Made by a program: the position numbers and the translations under genes. A stretch of DNA of 64,000 nucleotides. It comes from JAGREO01 sp020446285. GTDB taxonomy: Bacteria; Pseudomonadota; Alphaproteobacteria; Geminicoccales; Geminicoccaceae. The DNA is taken from NCBI GenBank assembly GCA_041398005.1, contig JAWKVP010000004.1, positions 310,001 to 374,000 on the forward strand, read 5' to 3'. Positions within the stretch are counted from its first letter, which is position 1. Each line of letters begins with the position of its first letter. Shown one piece after another: positions 26,796 to 35,718 of the stretch. The notes below the pieces were generated by a model. The model had not been told where the DNA came from. It saw only the letters and a program-made list of their open reading frames with translations, and ran no database searches.

Positions 26796-27122
26796 AAGGA
26801 AGAGGCAGGCAAGGTAGCAGGCCTCTTGCCTCATTCACCTGAGGCTTGCGCTTTGCGCAGATCACCGACCCGTTTTCAGATGGTTCCGGCGGTTCCGTTC
26901 CGGGGCAAAACAGTTTACACGGGAGCATGTCCTTTCACGGGCGCTTTGCAGACGTGCCCGGACCGAAATCAATCAGCTACGGCAATCGCTTCGATGGCCG
27001 CTTTTCCATGCCGGCGGGCGCGCGGGCGTGGATGCAGCGGTACATGCACGGGGGATCGTGTGCAAACCGCTCCTTGGGGGATGGCCGCAACATGCGAGAA
27101 CAAGCAGGAGAATCTCTCAGCA
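26796..27122. other. 327-base gap without a supported gene
   Basis: Lies between prfC and the SulP transporter gene, both on the plus strand. Just after prfC there is a weak inverted repeat (GGCAAG / CTTGCC) without a T-run. An open frame crosses the whole gap in phase with the transporter but lacks a good start and its translation looks non-coding. The promoter of the transporter gene probably lies here, but I cannot point to one. Confidence 0.5.
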
Positions 27123-28754
27123 ATGGCGTATTTTACCGATTTCGTGAGAAATCTCTCCGGGGTCTCTCCCAGACAGGCCGTGCAGGCGCTCAAGCCGGCG
27201 CCGATGACAATGGGCGATGCCCGCGTCGAACTGCTCTCCGGCCTGACCGTCGCACTGGCGCTGGTGCCTGAAGCCGTCGCCTTCGCCTTCGTCGCCGGCG
27301 TGCATCCGCTGGTCGGGCTCTATGCCGCCTTCATCGTCGGCCTCGTGACCGCCGTTCTCGGCGGACGCCCGGGCATGATCTCGGGTGCGACGGGTGCGCT
27401 TGCCGTGGTCATGGTCTCGCTGGTTGCCCAGCATGGCGTCGAATATCTCTTCGCCACTGTCCTCCTGATGGGCATCCTGCAGATTCTCGCCGGCATCTTC
27501 CGGCTGGGCAAATTCATCCGTCTCGTTCCACATGCGGTGATGCTCGGATTCGTCAACGGCCTCGCCATCGTCATCTTCCTCGCCCAGCTCACCCAGTTCC
27601 AGATACCCGGCACGGCAGCTGGCAGCGGTCTCCTCGACGCGCAATGGCTCTCCGGCCGGCCGCTGGCGACGATGCTGGCTCTGGTCGCGCTCACCATGGC
27701 GATCATCTGGCTGTTGCCGAAACTCACCACCGCGGTTCCCGCACCGCTCGCCGGCATCGGCATCGTCGCGATTGTCGTCATCGCCTTCGATATCGACGTG
27801 CCGCGCGTCGGCGACATGGCGTCGATCGAGGGCGGTCTGCCGTCCTTCCACATTCCCATGGTGCCACTGAATTTCGAGACACTGCGAATCATCGTCCCCT
27901 ACGCCTTCATCCTCGCCGCCATCGGCCTCATCGAAAGCCTGCTCACGCTCAACCTCGTCAACCGCATGGTCGACACGCGTGGCGGTGCGAGCAAGGAATG
28001 CGTCGCCCAGGGCGTCGCCAACACCATCACCGGCTTTTTCGGCGGCATGGGCGGCTGTGCCATGATCGGTCAGTCGATGATCAATGTCCGCTCAGGCGGC
28101 CGCAGGCGGCTTTCCGGCATAGCCGCCGCACTGTTCCTTCTGAGCTTCATCCTGTTCGCCTCGCCGCTCATCGAGCAGATCCCGCTGGCGGCACTGGTGG
28201 GTGTGATGTTCATGGTGGTGATCGGCACCTTTGCGTGGAACACCTTCCGCATCATGCGCGTGGTGCCGCTGCATTCGACCTATGTCATGCTGCTCGTCAC
28301 CATCGTCACGGTCTATGCCGATCTCGCCGTTGCCGTCGTTGTCGGCGTCATCGCATCGGCACTGCGCTTTGCCTGGGAGAATGCCCGGCATATCTCCGTC
28401 GAGACCGACAAGGACGACGAGGGCAACAAGATCTATCGCGTCCGGGGCCCGCTCTTCTTCGGTTCGGCCTCGGCCTTCACCGAACTCTTCGATCCGGAGG
28501 GTGACCCGGACAAGGTGATCGTCGATTTCGCCGGCAGCCGTGTCGCCGACCAGTCGGCCCTGTCCGCCATCGAAAGTGTGTCAGCGGCCTACAACGCCGC
28601 CGGCAAATCGATCCGCCTGCGCCACCTTTCCCACGATTGCTACCGCCTGCTCTCGCGTACCGGGCTCCTGTTCGACGAGGCCGAGGACGATCCGGACTAC
28701 CAGATCGCCACGGATTATTCGGTCAAGGTCGGATTGTTCGAAAGCGCGCATTGA
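27123..28754 (+). CDS. SulP family anion transporter with STAS domain
   Basis: A 543-residue inner-membrane transporter. The SLC26/SulP core (about 25-420) has the LTVALALVPEAVAFAFVAG segment and many hydrophobic helices. The C-terminal cytoplasmic STAS domain (about 440-540) contains IVDFAGSRVADQSALSAIE. Family members move sulfate, bicarbonate or C4-dicarboxylates; the substrate cannot be read from the sequence. ATG 27123 gives a normal N-terminus, with AGGAG about 12 bases upstream. Its 3' end overlaps the opposing guaD gene by 40 bases. Confidence 0.93.
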   Translation: MAYFTDFVRNLSGVSPRQAVQALKPAPMTMGDARVELLSGLTVALALVPEAVAFAFVAGVHPLVGLYAAFIVGLVTAVLGGRPGMISGATGALAVVMVSLVAQHGVEYLFATVLLMGILQILAGIFRLGKFIRLVPHAVMLGFVNGLAIVIFLAQLTQFQIPGTAAGSGLLDAQWLSGRPLATMLALVALTMAIIWLLPKLTTAVPAPLAGIGIVAIVVIAFDIDVPRVGDMASIEGGLPSFHIPMVPLNFETLRIIVPYAFILAAIGLIESLLTLNLVNRMVDTRGGASKECVAQGVANTITGFFGGMGGCAMIGQSMINVRSGGRRRLSGIAAALFLLSFILFASPLIEQIPLAALVGVMFMVVIGTFAWNTFRIMRVVPLHSTYVMLLVTIVTVYADLAVAVVVGVIASALRFAWENARHISVETDKDDEGNKIYRVRGPLFFGSASAFTELFDPEGDPDKVIVDFAGSRVADQSALSAIESVSAAYNAAGKSIRLRHLSHDCYRLLSRTGLLFDEAEDDPDYQIATDYSVKVGLFESAH

Positions 28755-30019
28755 CCCGCGACCCATGTCGCCGCAACCGCGCGATCATCGCCCATCGTCG
28801 CAAGTATGAAGAGCTCTTCGGCCAGTCGTTCGAGCGGGTCATCGCTGCGGACGGCTTCCATGCGGTGAGCCATGGCGGGGGTGGCGGATGAGTCGATGAC
28901 GACCAGATCTGCGATGCTGCCTGCCGCGAGCGTGCCGATTTCGTCGGCGAGGCCCAATGCTTCGGCATTGCCTGCGGTGAGACTGTGAAAAATAGCGAAT
29001 GCCGGAAAGTTCTGCCCCTGCAATTGCAGCACCTTGTAGGCCTCGGCGGCGGTGCGCAGCATGGAATAGCTGGTGCCACCGCCTATGTCGCTTGCAAGCG
29101 TCACCGGCACGCCGGCCGCGAGAAGTGCTGCACGGTCGAACAGGCCTGAGCCGATGAAAAGGTTCGAGGTCGGGCAGAAGGCGGTAATGGAACGGGTCTC
29201 CGCCAGACGGTGACGCTCTTCCTCCCGCAGATGAATGCAGTGGCCGAAGATCGACCGCTCGCCGAGAAGGTCGTAACGGTCATAAACATCGGTGTAATTC
29301 CACGACCACGGGAAGAGCTCCGCAATGGTCTCGATCTCGCGCAGATTTTCCGAAAGATGGGTCTGCATGTAGCATTGCGGATGCTCGCGCATGAGCGTTC
29401 CGGTAACGTCGAGCTGGGCCTCGGTCGAGGTGATGGCAAAACGCGGAGTGATCGCATAGAGCTGCCGCCCCTGGCCGTGCCAGCGCCCGATCAGTGCCGA
29501 ACTTTCCGCGTAACCGCGCTCGGCGGTGTCCAGCAACGCTTGCGGCGCGCCCCGGTCCATCATCACCTTGCCGGCAATCATGGCCGTGCCGCGCCGCTCG
29601 CTCTCGGCGAAGAACGCGTCGACAGATGCGGGATGACTCGTGCAGTAGACGCAGGCGGTGGTGGTGCCGTTGCGCAGGAGTTCGTCAAGGAAGAAACGGG
29701 CGACACGGGCGGCATGGGCCGGATCGGCGAAGCGCTGTTCCTCGACGAATGTATAGCGTTGCAGCCATTCCAGCAGCTGCGCACCATAGGATCCGATCAC
29801 CTGTGTCTGCGGATAATGCAGATGGGTGTCGATGAAACCCGGCATGATGAGGCGTTCGCCGAAATCCTCCACGACGAGACCGTCAGCAAGTGCCGGATCC
29901 TCGCCCATGGTCGATATCCGCCCGTTCTCGATCACGAGGATGCCGCGCTCGATATAGGTGGGCCTGTCCGGTCCGTCGGCGAAACAGAGCAGTCGGCCGC
30001 GCAGAGCCGTCTTCGTCAT
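28715..30019 (-). CDS. guaD: guanine deaminase
   Basis: A 434-residue amidohydrolase converting guanine to xanthine (E. coli GuaD is 439). Metal ligands are visible: DTHLHYPQ near residue 75 (HxH), THLSEN, FGHCIHL and ASDIGGGTSYSM. The N-terminal ADGPDRPTYIERGILVIENG composite beta-domain is typical. The start overlaps the puuD stop (ATGA), so it is the second gene of a purine catabolic pair. The convergent 40-base overlap with the SulP gene means the two transcripts are complementary at their 3' ends. Confidence 0.95.
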   Translation of the reverse strand: MTKTALRGRLLCFADGPDRPTYIERGILVIENGRISTMGEDPALADGLVVEDFGERLIMPGFIDTHLHYPQTQVIGSYGAQLLEWLQRYTFVEEQRFADPAHAARVARFFLDELLRNGTTTACVYCTSHPASVDAFFAESERRGTAMIAGKVMMDRGAPQALLDTAERGYAESSALIGRWHGQGRQLYAITPRFAITSTEAQLDVTGTLMREHPQCYMQTHLSENLREIETIAELFPWSWNYTDVYDRYDLLGERSIFGHCIHLREEERHRLAETRSITAFCPTSNLFIGSGLFDRAALLAAGVPVTLASDIGGGTSYSMLRTAAEAYKVLQLQGQNFPAFAIFHSLTAGNAEALGLADEIGTLAAGSIADLVVIDSSATPAMAHRMEAVRSDDPLERLAEELFILATMGDDRAVAATWVAGQCALSNNPTLTE

Positions 30020-31215
30020 TGAAGCGGCGCCCCGGCCGCAAGCCACGCGGCGAGAACGCCGCGCTCGTCTTCCTCGACCTCCGTGATATTGCCGGGCGGC
30101 ATGGCGTGGGTGCGTACCGCCTGCATCTCGATGCCGTGGCGGTTCATCCATATGTCCTCGGGCGTCTCCAGATGCACGCCCTTGGGTGCGATCGCCACCC
30201 CCTCCCAGAGCGGTTCGCGCGCATGGCACATCGAGCATCGCGACAGCACAACCATTTCCACATCTTCGAAACTGCCGCTCGCGGCTTGATCGCTGGCCTC
30301 GACGCTGCCCGCCGGCAAGCTCGAAAGCCAGATAATCGCGGCAAACCCGGCCACGGCAACGGCGACCGTCCACCAGGGGCTCGGCAGGCCCTTGTGACGT
30401 GTGTTGAAAAAGTGGCGGATCACCGCGCCCACGACCAATATGATGGCGAGAATGAGCCACATCCACGGGCCGGCGAAGGCGAGCGGATAGTGATTGCCGA
30501 TCATCACGAAAATCACCGGCAATGTGAGATAATTGTTGTGCAGCGATCGCTGCTTGGCCTCCTGTCCGAGCTTCGGATCGGGCTTCTCGCCAGCCTTGAG
30601 CGCCTTTACCACCTTGCGTTGGTTGGGGATGATGACATGGGCGACATTGGCCACCATCATCGTGCCGATGAGCGCGCCCATCTGCATGAAGGCACCGCGA
30701 CCACTGAAGATGTGCTGGAAGATGACGGTGAGAACGACGAGGAAACCGAAGCCGACGGCGGCGAGCGCGACATCGTTTCGCCCGAGTTTCGACTTGCACA
30801 GATTGTCGTAGATCACCCAGCCGGCGGCAAGTCCGACCAGACTGATGACGATCGACATCCATGGATCGATATCGAGCACATGGCGATCGATCAGATACAG
30901 CTCGGCGGAGAAATAATAGACGATGACCAGCAACGCGAATCCCGAAAGCCAGGTGGTATAGGCTTCCCATTTGAACCAGGTCAGCTCCTCGGGCATGCGC
31001 GCAGGGGCCACCATGTATTTGACCATGTTGTAGAACCCGCCGCCATGCACCTGCCAGGTCTCGCCACCGGCTCCCTCGGGCAGTCCCGGCCGCTGGCGCA
31101 GGCTCAGGTCGAGATGGATGAAATAGAACGAGCTGCCGATCCAGGCGATGCCGGCAATCACATGCAGCCAGCGAACCGCCATGTTCAGCCATTCGAACAG
31201 AATTGCATCCATCAT
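30016..31215 (-). CDS. puuD: membrane-bound urate oxidase/hydroxylase PuuD with cytochrome c domain
   Basis: A 399-residue protein. The N-terminal integral membrane domain has about eight helices (DUF989 type: AVRWLHVIAGIAWIGSSFYF). The C-terminal cytochrome c domain carries the haem motif CSMCH (Cys327, Cys330, His331) and an axial Met probably in HAMPPGN. PuuD of alphaproteobacteria oxidises urate while passing electrons to the respiratory chain rather than to O2. It starts MM at 31215. It is first in the pair with guaD. No 5-hydroxyisourate hydrolase or OHCU decarboxylase gene is adjacent. Confidence 0.94.
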   Translation of the reverse strand: MMDAILFEWLNMAVRWLHVIAGIAWIGSSFYFIHLDLSLRQRPGLPEGAGGETWQVHGGGFYNMVKYMVAPARMPEELTWFKWEAYTTWLSGFALLVIVYYFSAELYLIDRHVLDIDPWMSIVISLVGLAAGWVIYDNLCKSKLGRNDVALAAVGFGFLVVLTVIFQHIFSGRGAFMQMGALIGTMMVANVAHVIIPNQRKVVKALKAGEKPDPKLGQEAKQRSLHNNYLTLPVIFVMIGNHYPLAFAGPWMWLILAIILVVGAVIRHFFNTRHKGLPSPWWTVAVAVAGFAAIIWLSSLPAGSVEASDQAASGSFEDVEMVVLSRCSMCHAREPLWEGVAIAPKGVHLETPEDIWMNRHGIEMQAVRTHAMPPGNITEVEEDERGVLAAWLAAGAPLQ

Positions 31216-31243
31216 CGAAGATATCCCCGTCCTGCGGCATTCC

Positions 31244-31268
31244 GTCGAACGGGACTGGTCCCGTCGAC
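31244..31268 (-). promoter_or_regulatory. near-perfect palindrome in the puuD promoter region
   Basis: A 25-base dyad with arms GTCGA(A)CGGGAC and GTCCCGTCGAC, one bulged A and a 2-base centre. It lies about 30 bases upstream of puuD on the minus strand. It could be an operator for a purine-responsive regulator or a leader hairpin; position and symmetry are the only evidence. Confidence 0.45.
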
Positions 31269-31383
31269 ATGTCCCTGACAGGTACCGTCCGCGACGAGGA
31301 CTTTCAAAACATTCCGGAAAGTGAACGGGAACTCGATGAAGGGATTGCGTCGCCCGACCGGCTCCCGGATAATCCAAGGCGAT

Positions 31384-31580
31384 GGTTCCGCCCGAGAAAG
31401 ACGTAGGGCGGATGAAAAGGGAACACGGTGAGGATGACCCGAGACGGGGCCGAATCCGTGGCTGCCCCCGCAACTGTGAGCGGTTGGCGATGTCGTCGAA
31501 TGCCACTGGTCCGATCCGTTGAAGGCGGGAATGGCCGGGAAGGCAGGCAAAGCGAATAGCCGCGAGCCAGGAGACCTGCC
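31384..31580 (+). promoter_or_regulatory. cobalamin (adenosylcobalamin) riboswitch
   Basis: All core blocks of the B12 riboswitch occur in order. GATGAAAAGGGAAC is at 31411-31424. The B12 box-like core GGCTGCCCCCGCAACTG is at 31461-31477. CCACTGG is at 31503, then GGGAAGGC. The closing GAGCCAGGAGACCTGCC is at 31564-31580. It precedes the CbiM-type gene by 67 bases and should lower its expression when cobalamin is plentiful. The 5' end is approximate (GGTTCC at 31384). Confidence 0.95.
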
Positions 31581-31647
31581 ATCGTAACCGGCGCAAAGGC
31601 GCTGCCCATCACCCAGATCGCACGGAGGGTGCGAAAAGGAGTCTGTC

Positions 31648-32331
31648 ATGCATATCGAACCCGGCATCGTCGACGGCGCGAAGATGACGTTGAGCTATGC
31701 CACGGCCGCCGGAGCCTTCGGCATCGCTGCCAATCTCTGCAGAAAGTCGATCAGCGAGGATGGCGGTGCAGTCGGCCTCGCTGTCAAGAGTGTCATCTCG
31801 ACGGCACTCGTGTTCAGTTTCTTCGAGGTCCTGCCCCACTATCCGGTCGGCGTCTCCGAAGTTCATCTCATTCTGGGATCAACGCTGTTTCTGATTTTCG
31901 GCGCCGGTGCGGCTTCGGTCGGTCTTGCCGCCGGACTGCTTCTTCAGGGACTCCTGTTCGCGCCGTTCGACCTTCCGCAATATGGCATCAATGTCACCAC
32001 GCTGCTCGTCCCGCTGTGGGCCGTCAGTCTTCTGGCGAAGCGGATCATCCGGCCGAATACAGCCTATGTCGATGTCACTTACGGTCAGGCTCTTGCCCTG
32101 TCGACAACGTATCAGGCCGGAATTGTCGCCTGGGTCGCATTCTGGGCATTCTACGGCCAGGGTTTCGGCGCCGAGAATTTCCAGTCCGTCGCAACCTTCG
32201 GCGGTGCCTACATGACCGTCATCATCCTTGAGCCACTGGTCGATCTGGCCGTTCTCGCGATTGCCAAGACCGTCACTCCCCGGGCGGGCAACCCGGTCTT
32301 CACGTCACGCCTGCATCACACTGCCGCCTGA
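31648..32331 (+). CDS. CbiM-type energy-coupling factor permease, probable cobalt uptake
   Basis: A 227-residue membrane protein whose N-terminus MHIEPGIVDGAK matches CbiM proteins, in which the N-terminal amine and His2 help bind Co(II). About six or seven hydrophobic helices follow. Usual CbiM partners (CbiN, CbiQ, CbiO) are absent from the window, so this is a solitary CbiM-like protein. Control by a cobalamin riboswitch supports a role in cobalt supply for B12. Other metals cannot be excluded. A strong terminator-like hairpin lies 70 bases after its stop. Confidence 0.88.
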   Translation: MHIEPGIVDGAKMTLSYATAAGAFGIAANLCRKSISEDGGAVGLAVKSVISTALVFSFFEVLPHYPVGVSEVHLILGSTLFLIFGAGAASVGLAAGLLLQGLLFAPFDLPQYGINVTTLLVPLWAVSLLAKRIIRPNTAYVDVTYGQALALSTTYQAGIVAWVAFWAFYGQGFGAENFQSVATFGGAYMTVIILEPLVDLAVLAIAKTVTPRAGNPVFTSRLHHTAA

Positions 32332-32402
32332 CATCGAAAGTCAGCCGGTTGCGGCATGTTGCCGGCAATCATCGTCCGGTCGGCGACGGCAGGAAACAGC
32401 AT

Positions 32403-32450
32403 CGCCCGTGACTTTCACGACATGCGGAAAGCCACGGGCGGTCTCGTTTT
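32403..32450. terminator. terminator hairpin between cbiM-like gene and wrbA
   Basis: A 14-base stem, CGCCCGTGaCTTTC / GAAAGcCACGGGCG, with one A-C mismatch and a 10-base loop, is followed on the plus strand by TCTCGTTTT. It ends the cbiM-like transcript and, being between convergent genes, may also stop the wrbA transcript. Confidence 0.8.
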
Positions 32451-32459
32451 CCCGGATGT

Positions 32460-33059
32460 TCAGCCGAACAGCTTGCCGGCGACCTCCGCCACCCTGCGGC
32501 CCTGATAGCGGGCACCTTCGAGATCGATCTCGCTGGGCTGACGGCTGCCATCAGCGCCGGCGATCGTGGTGGCACCATAGGGCGCTCCGCCGACGAGATC
32601 CTTGTCGTGCATCTGGCCGGCATGGCCATAATCGAGACCGACGATCGTCATGCCGAAATGCAGAAGATTCGTGATGATCGAGAACAGCGTCGTTTCCTGC
32701 CCACCATGCTGGGTATTGCTCGAGGAGAAGGCTGCGCCGACCTTGCCGTTGAGCGCGCCACGGGCCCAGAGGCCACCGGCCTGATCGAGGAAGGCCGCCA
32801 TCTGCGACGACATCCGTCCGAACCGCGTTCCGGTGCCGACGACAATGGCATCATAGTTGGCGAGATCCGCGACAACGGCAACCGGTGCTTCCTGGTCGAG
32901 CCTGAAACCCGCTCCCTTCGCGATATCTTCGGGCACGGTTTCCGGAACGCGTTTGACATCCACCTCCGCACCAGCCGAGCGGGCACCCTCGGCCACTGCC
33001 CGCGCCATCGTCTCGATATGACCATAGGAAGAATAGTAGAGAACGAGAACCTTCGGCAT
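32460..33059 (-). CDS. wrbA: NAD(P)H:quinone oxidoreductase WrbA
   Basis: A 199-residue flavodoxin-fold FMN enzyme that reduces quinones by two electrons and limits redox cycling. The phosphate loop YYSSYGHIETMA (9-20), PETVPE, GTRFGRMSSQMAAFLDQ and SSNTQHGGQETT all match WrbA (E. coli 198 residues). It is cytoplasmic or membrane-associated. The frame is open 43 codons further upstream, but ATG 33059 gives the family start. It is monocistronic as far as can be seen. Confidence 0.96.
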   Translation of the reverse strand: MPKVLVLYYSSYGHIETMARAVAEGARSAGAEVDVKRVPETVPEDIAKGAGFRLDQEAPVAVVADLANYDAIVVGTGTRFGRMSSQMAAFLDQAGGLWARGALNGKVGAAFSSSNTQHGGQETTLFSIITNLLHFGMTIVGLDYGHAGQMHDKDLVGGAPYGATTIAGADGSRQPSEIDLEGARYQGRRVAEVAGKLFG

Positions 33060-33297
33060 CGATAACAACCTTTCGGATTTGAAGACGGATCCTGTACAGC
33101 CGGTGCTGGCCGGATTCTTTTCTACGCCGGGAGACCGGAGATCGTCACGCGGTGAAAGCCCGTCGACAGCCGACTGACAAAACAACATTGCGTGATATCG
33201 GTTCAGCGGAGGGGACTTGATCGCGAGGGTCGCAAGCGGCTAGGCAGCATGTGGAACGAACCGCTCGGTGCGGTTCGCATTCCGGGGAGGAACAGAC

Positions 33298-34335
33298 TTG
33301 ATTTCCTGTGTCATTCATGCAGCACGGGACCTGCGCCTCGAAAGGCGCGAACCGCGTGAGCCCGGCCCCGGTCAGGTCCGCCTGCGCCTCGCGGCCGGCG
33401 GCATCTGCGGCAGTGACCTGCATTACTACAAGAGCGGGGCAGTCGGTGACATCCGGGTGCGCGAGCCGCTCGTGCTCGGCCATGAAATGGCCGGCATCGT
33501 CGATGCGAGGGGCGACGGCGTGGAGGGGCTGGCGCCGGGTACCCGGGTCGCGGTGAACCCCTCACGTCCCTGCCATGCCTGCCGTTACTGCCACGCCGGC
33601 CAGCACCACCATTGCGAACGGATGCTGTTCAATGGCTCGGCCATGTACATGCCCCACACCCAGGGGCTGTTCGAGGAACTGACCATCGTCGAGGCGCATC
33701 AATGCCGGCCGGTGGCGGACCATCTGCCGATGACACTCGCGGCGATGGCCGAACCCTTTGCCGTAACCCTGCACGCGGTCAACCGTGCAGGTCCGCTGCT
33801 GGGCAGGACGGTGCTGGTGACGGGTGCAGGGCCGATCGGCTGTCTCGCGGTGGCGGCATCGAGACTTGCCGGCGCCAGTCGGATCATCACGAGTGACCTG
33901 TTGCCGGAACCACTCGCCATCGCCCGCCAGCTCGGCTCGGACGAGGTCATCGACCTTTCCAGCGGCGTCGGTGAACTCGACAAGCTCGCCGAAGGCAAGG
34001 GCAGCGTCGATGCGGTGATCGAATGTTCGGGCTCGGTGAAAGCACTCGAATCCGCCATCGGCGCGACCCGGCCGCAGGGCGTGATCGTCCAGGTCGGCGC
34101 ACTTCCGGGTGGCCCGCAGCCGATTCCTGCCGGGCGCATCATGGCAAAGGAGATCGAGCTGCGTGGCTCGTTCCGTTTCGATCCGGAATTCGATACCGCA
34201 CTCGATCTCATGACCGCAGGCCGCGTCGACCTGCGTCCACTGCTGAGCCACAGCCTGCCACTCGCCGACGCCGAAAAAGCCTTCGATCTCGCCCTCGACC
34301 GCCAGCGGGCGATGAAGGTGCAACTCGTCGCCTGA
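33298..34335 (+). CDS. zinc-dependent L-idonate 5-dehydrogenase-like alcohol dehydrogenase
   Basis: A 345-residue medium-chain dehydrogenase. The catalytic zinc site has Cys37 (GICGSDLHYY) and His62-Glu63 (GHEMAG). The structural zinc cysteines are 92, 95, 98 and 106. The Rossmann motif GAGPIG lies near 175. Family members IdnD oxidise L-idonate to 5-keto-D-gluconate with NAD(P). The SDLHYY segment and close spacing favour IdnD over sorbitol dehydrogenase. TTG 33298 is chosen because GGGGAGG lies 7 bases upstream. No gluconate genes are adjacent. Confidence 0.88.
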   Translation: MISCVIHAARDLRLERREPREPGPGQVRLRLAAGGICGSDLHYYKSGAVGDIRVREPLVLGHEMAGIVDARGDGVEGLAPGTRVAVNPSRPCHACRYCHAGQHHHCERMLFNGSAMYMPHTQGLFEELTIVEAHQCRPVADHLPMTLAAMAEPFAVTLHAVNRAGPLLGRTVLVTGAGPIGCLAVAASRLAGASRIITSDLLPEPLAIARQLGSDEVIDLSSGVGELDKLAEGKGSVDAVIECSGSVKALESAIGATRPQGVIVQVGALPGGPQPIPAGRIMAKEIELRGSFRFDPEFDTALDLMTAGRVDLRPLLSHSLPLADAEKAFDLALDRQRAMKVQLVA

Positions 34336-34357
34336 GGTGCTGTCGCGTTTTGCCGGA

Positions 34358-35626
34358 TCAGGGGTCGAGACGGTCGATCATGGCTTTGGTGATGAGGCAG
34401 ATACCCTTGTCCGAGCGACGGAAACGCTTGTCATCGAGCACCGGATCCTCGCCGACGACGAGACCGGCGGGGATCCGGACACCGCGATCGATCACGACAT
34501 TGCGCAGCCTCGCGCCGCGCTCGATCTCGACCTCGGGCAGGATGACCGCTCCCTCGAGCATGCAGTAGGAATTTACCCGCACGCCATTGTGCAGGAGCGA
34601 GCGCTTGAGTCCGGCACCCGAGACGATGCAGCCGCCCGAGACCAGCGAGGCCACCGCAAGACCGCGCCGCCCCTCTTCGTCGTGCACGAACTTCGCCGGC
34701 GGGGTGATCTCGGCATAGGTCCAGATCGGCCAGTCTGTATCGTAGAGATCGAGCGCAGGCGTGACGGAGGTCAGATCGATATTGGCTTCCCAGTAGGCGT
34801 CGATGGTGCCGACATCCCGCCAGTAGGCTTCCTTCTCCTCGGGGCTCTTGATGCAGCTCTCGGTGAAGCGGTGTGCCACCGCCTTGCCGCCGGCAACGAT
34901 TTTCGGGATGATGTTATGCCCGAAATCATGCGATGAATCAGCATCTTCCGAGTCTTCTTTCAACCTGTCGAAGAGGAATTTTGTCGAGAAGACATAGATG
35001 CCCATGCTGGCGAGCGCCATGTCCGGCTTGTCCGGCATTCCCGGCGGATCCGCAGGTTTCTCGAGAAACGAGAGAATACGGTTGTTCTCATCGACATGCA
35101 TCACGCCGAAGCCCGTCGCTTCCATGCGCGGCACCTCGAGACAACCGATTGTGACATCGGCTCCGGTCGACTCATGCTGCTGAAGCATGAGTTCATAATC
35201 CATCTTGTAGATATGATCGCCGGCAAGCACGATGATGTGCTGCACGCCATAGGCCTCGATGATGTCGATATTCTGGAAGATTGCGTCGGCGGTTCCCTCG
35301 TACCACTGGGTTTCGGAAACACGCTGACTCGCAGGCAGGATGTCGAAACTCTCGTTACGCTCCGGCCTGAGAAAATTCCAGCCGCGCTGCAGGTGGCGGA
35401 TGAGCGAATGCGCCTTGTACTGGGTGGCGACACCGATGCGTCGGATGCCGGAATTGATCGCATTGGAAAGGGCGAAGTCGATGATACGCGTCTTGCCACC
35501 GAAATAGACGGCGGGCTTGGCGCGAATGTCGGTGAGTTCCTTGAGCCGCGAGCCCCGCCCGCCAGCCAGCACATAGGCCATCGCATTACGGGCGAGAATG
35601 GAGCCTCTTGGATCGCGTGCGCTCAT
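34358..35626 (-). CDS. glgC: glucose-1-phosphate adenylyltransferase
   Basis: A 422-residue enzyme making ADP-glucose, the committed step of glycogen synthesis. The N-terminal nucleotidyltransferase has YVLAGGRGSRLKELTD and KTRIIDFALSNAINS. The HIYKMDY and EKP motifs bind metal and glucose-1-phosphate. A C-terminal left-handed beta-helix carries allosteric sites. Length matches Agrobacterium GlgC (420). AGGGGGA precedes ATG 35626. No glgA, glgB or glgP lies nearby, which is unusual since these are often clustered. Confidence 0.96.
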   Translation of the reverse strand: MSARDPRGSILARNAMAYVLAGGRGSRLKELTDIRAKPAVYFGGKTRIIDFALSNAINSGIRRIGVATQYKAHSLIRHLQRGWNFLRPERNESFDILPASQRVSETQWYEGTADAIFQNIDIIEAYGVQHIIVLAGDHIYKMDYELMLQQHESTGADVTIGCLEVPRMEATGFGVMHVDENNRILSFLEKPADPPGMPDKPDMALASMGIYVFSTKFLFDRLKEDSEDADSSHDFGHNIIPKIVAGGKAVAHRFTESCIKSPEEKEAYWRDVGTIDAYWEANIDLTSVTPALDLYDTDWPIWTYAEITPPAKFVHDEEGRRGLAVASLVSGGCIVSGAGLKRSLLHNGVRVNSYCMLEGAVILPEVEIERGARLRNVVIDRGVRIPAGLVVGEDPVLDDKRFRRSDKGICLITKAMIDRLDP

Positions 35627-35718
35627 GGCGTCCCCCTGCCGATTGACCGGTATCGTTGCGATCAGTCTGGCCGTTTTGGCCGGAACAGGCAAACGCCTTT
35701 CGAACGAAGCTGCGTGGA

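Noticed and set aside
25314..26834. A 506-codon open frame antisense to prfC
   Set aside because: Release factor 3 is certain on the plus strand. The antisense product shows no family features.
26796..26860. Intrinsic terminator after prfC
   Set aside because: Only a 6-base stem with no T-run follows; too weak to call.
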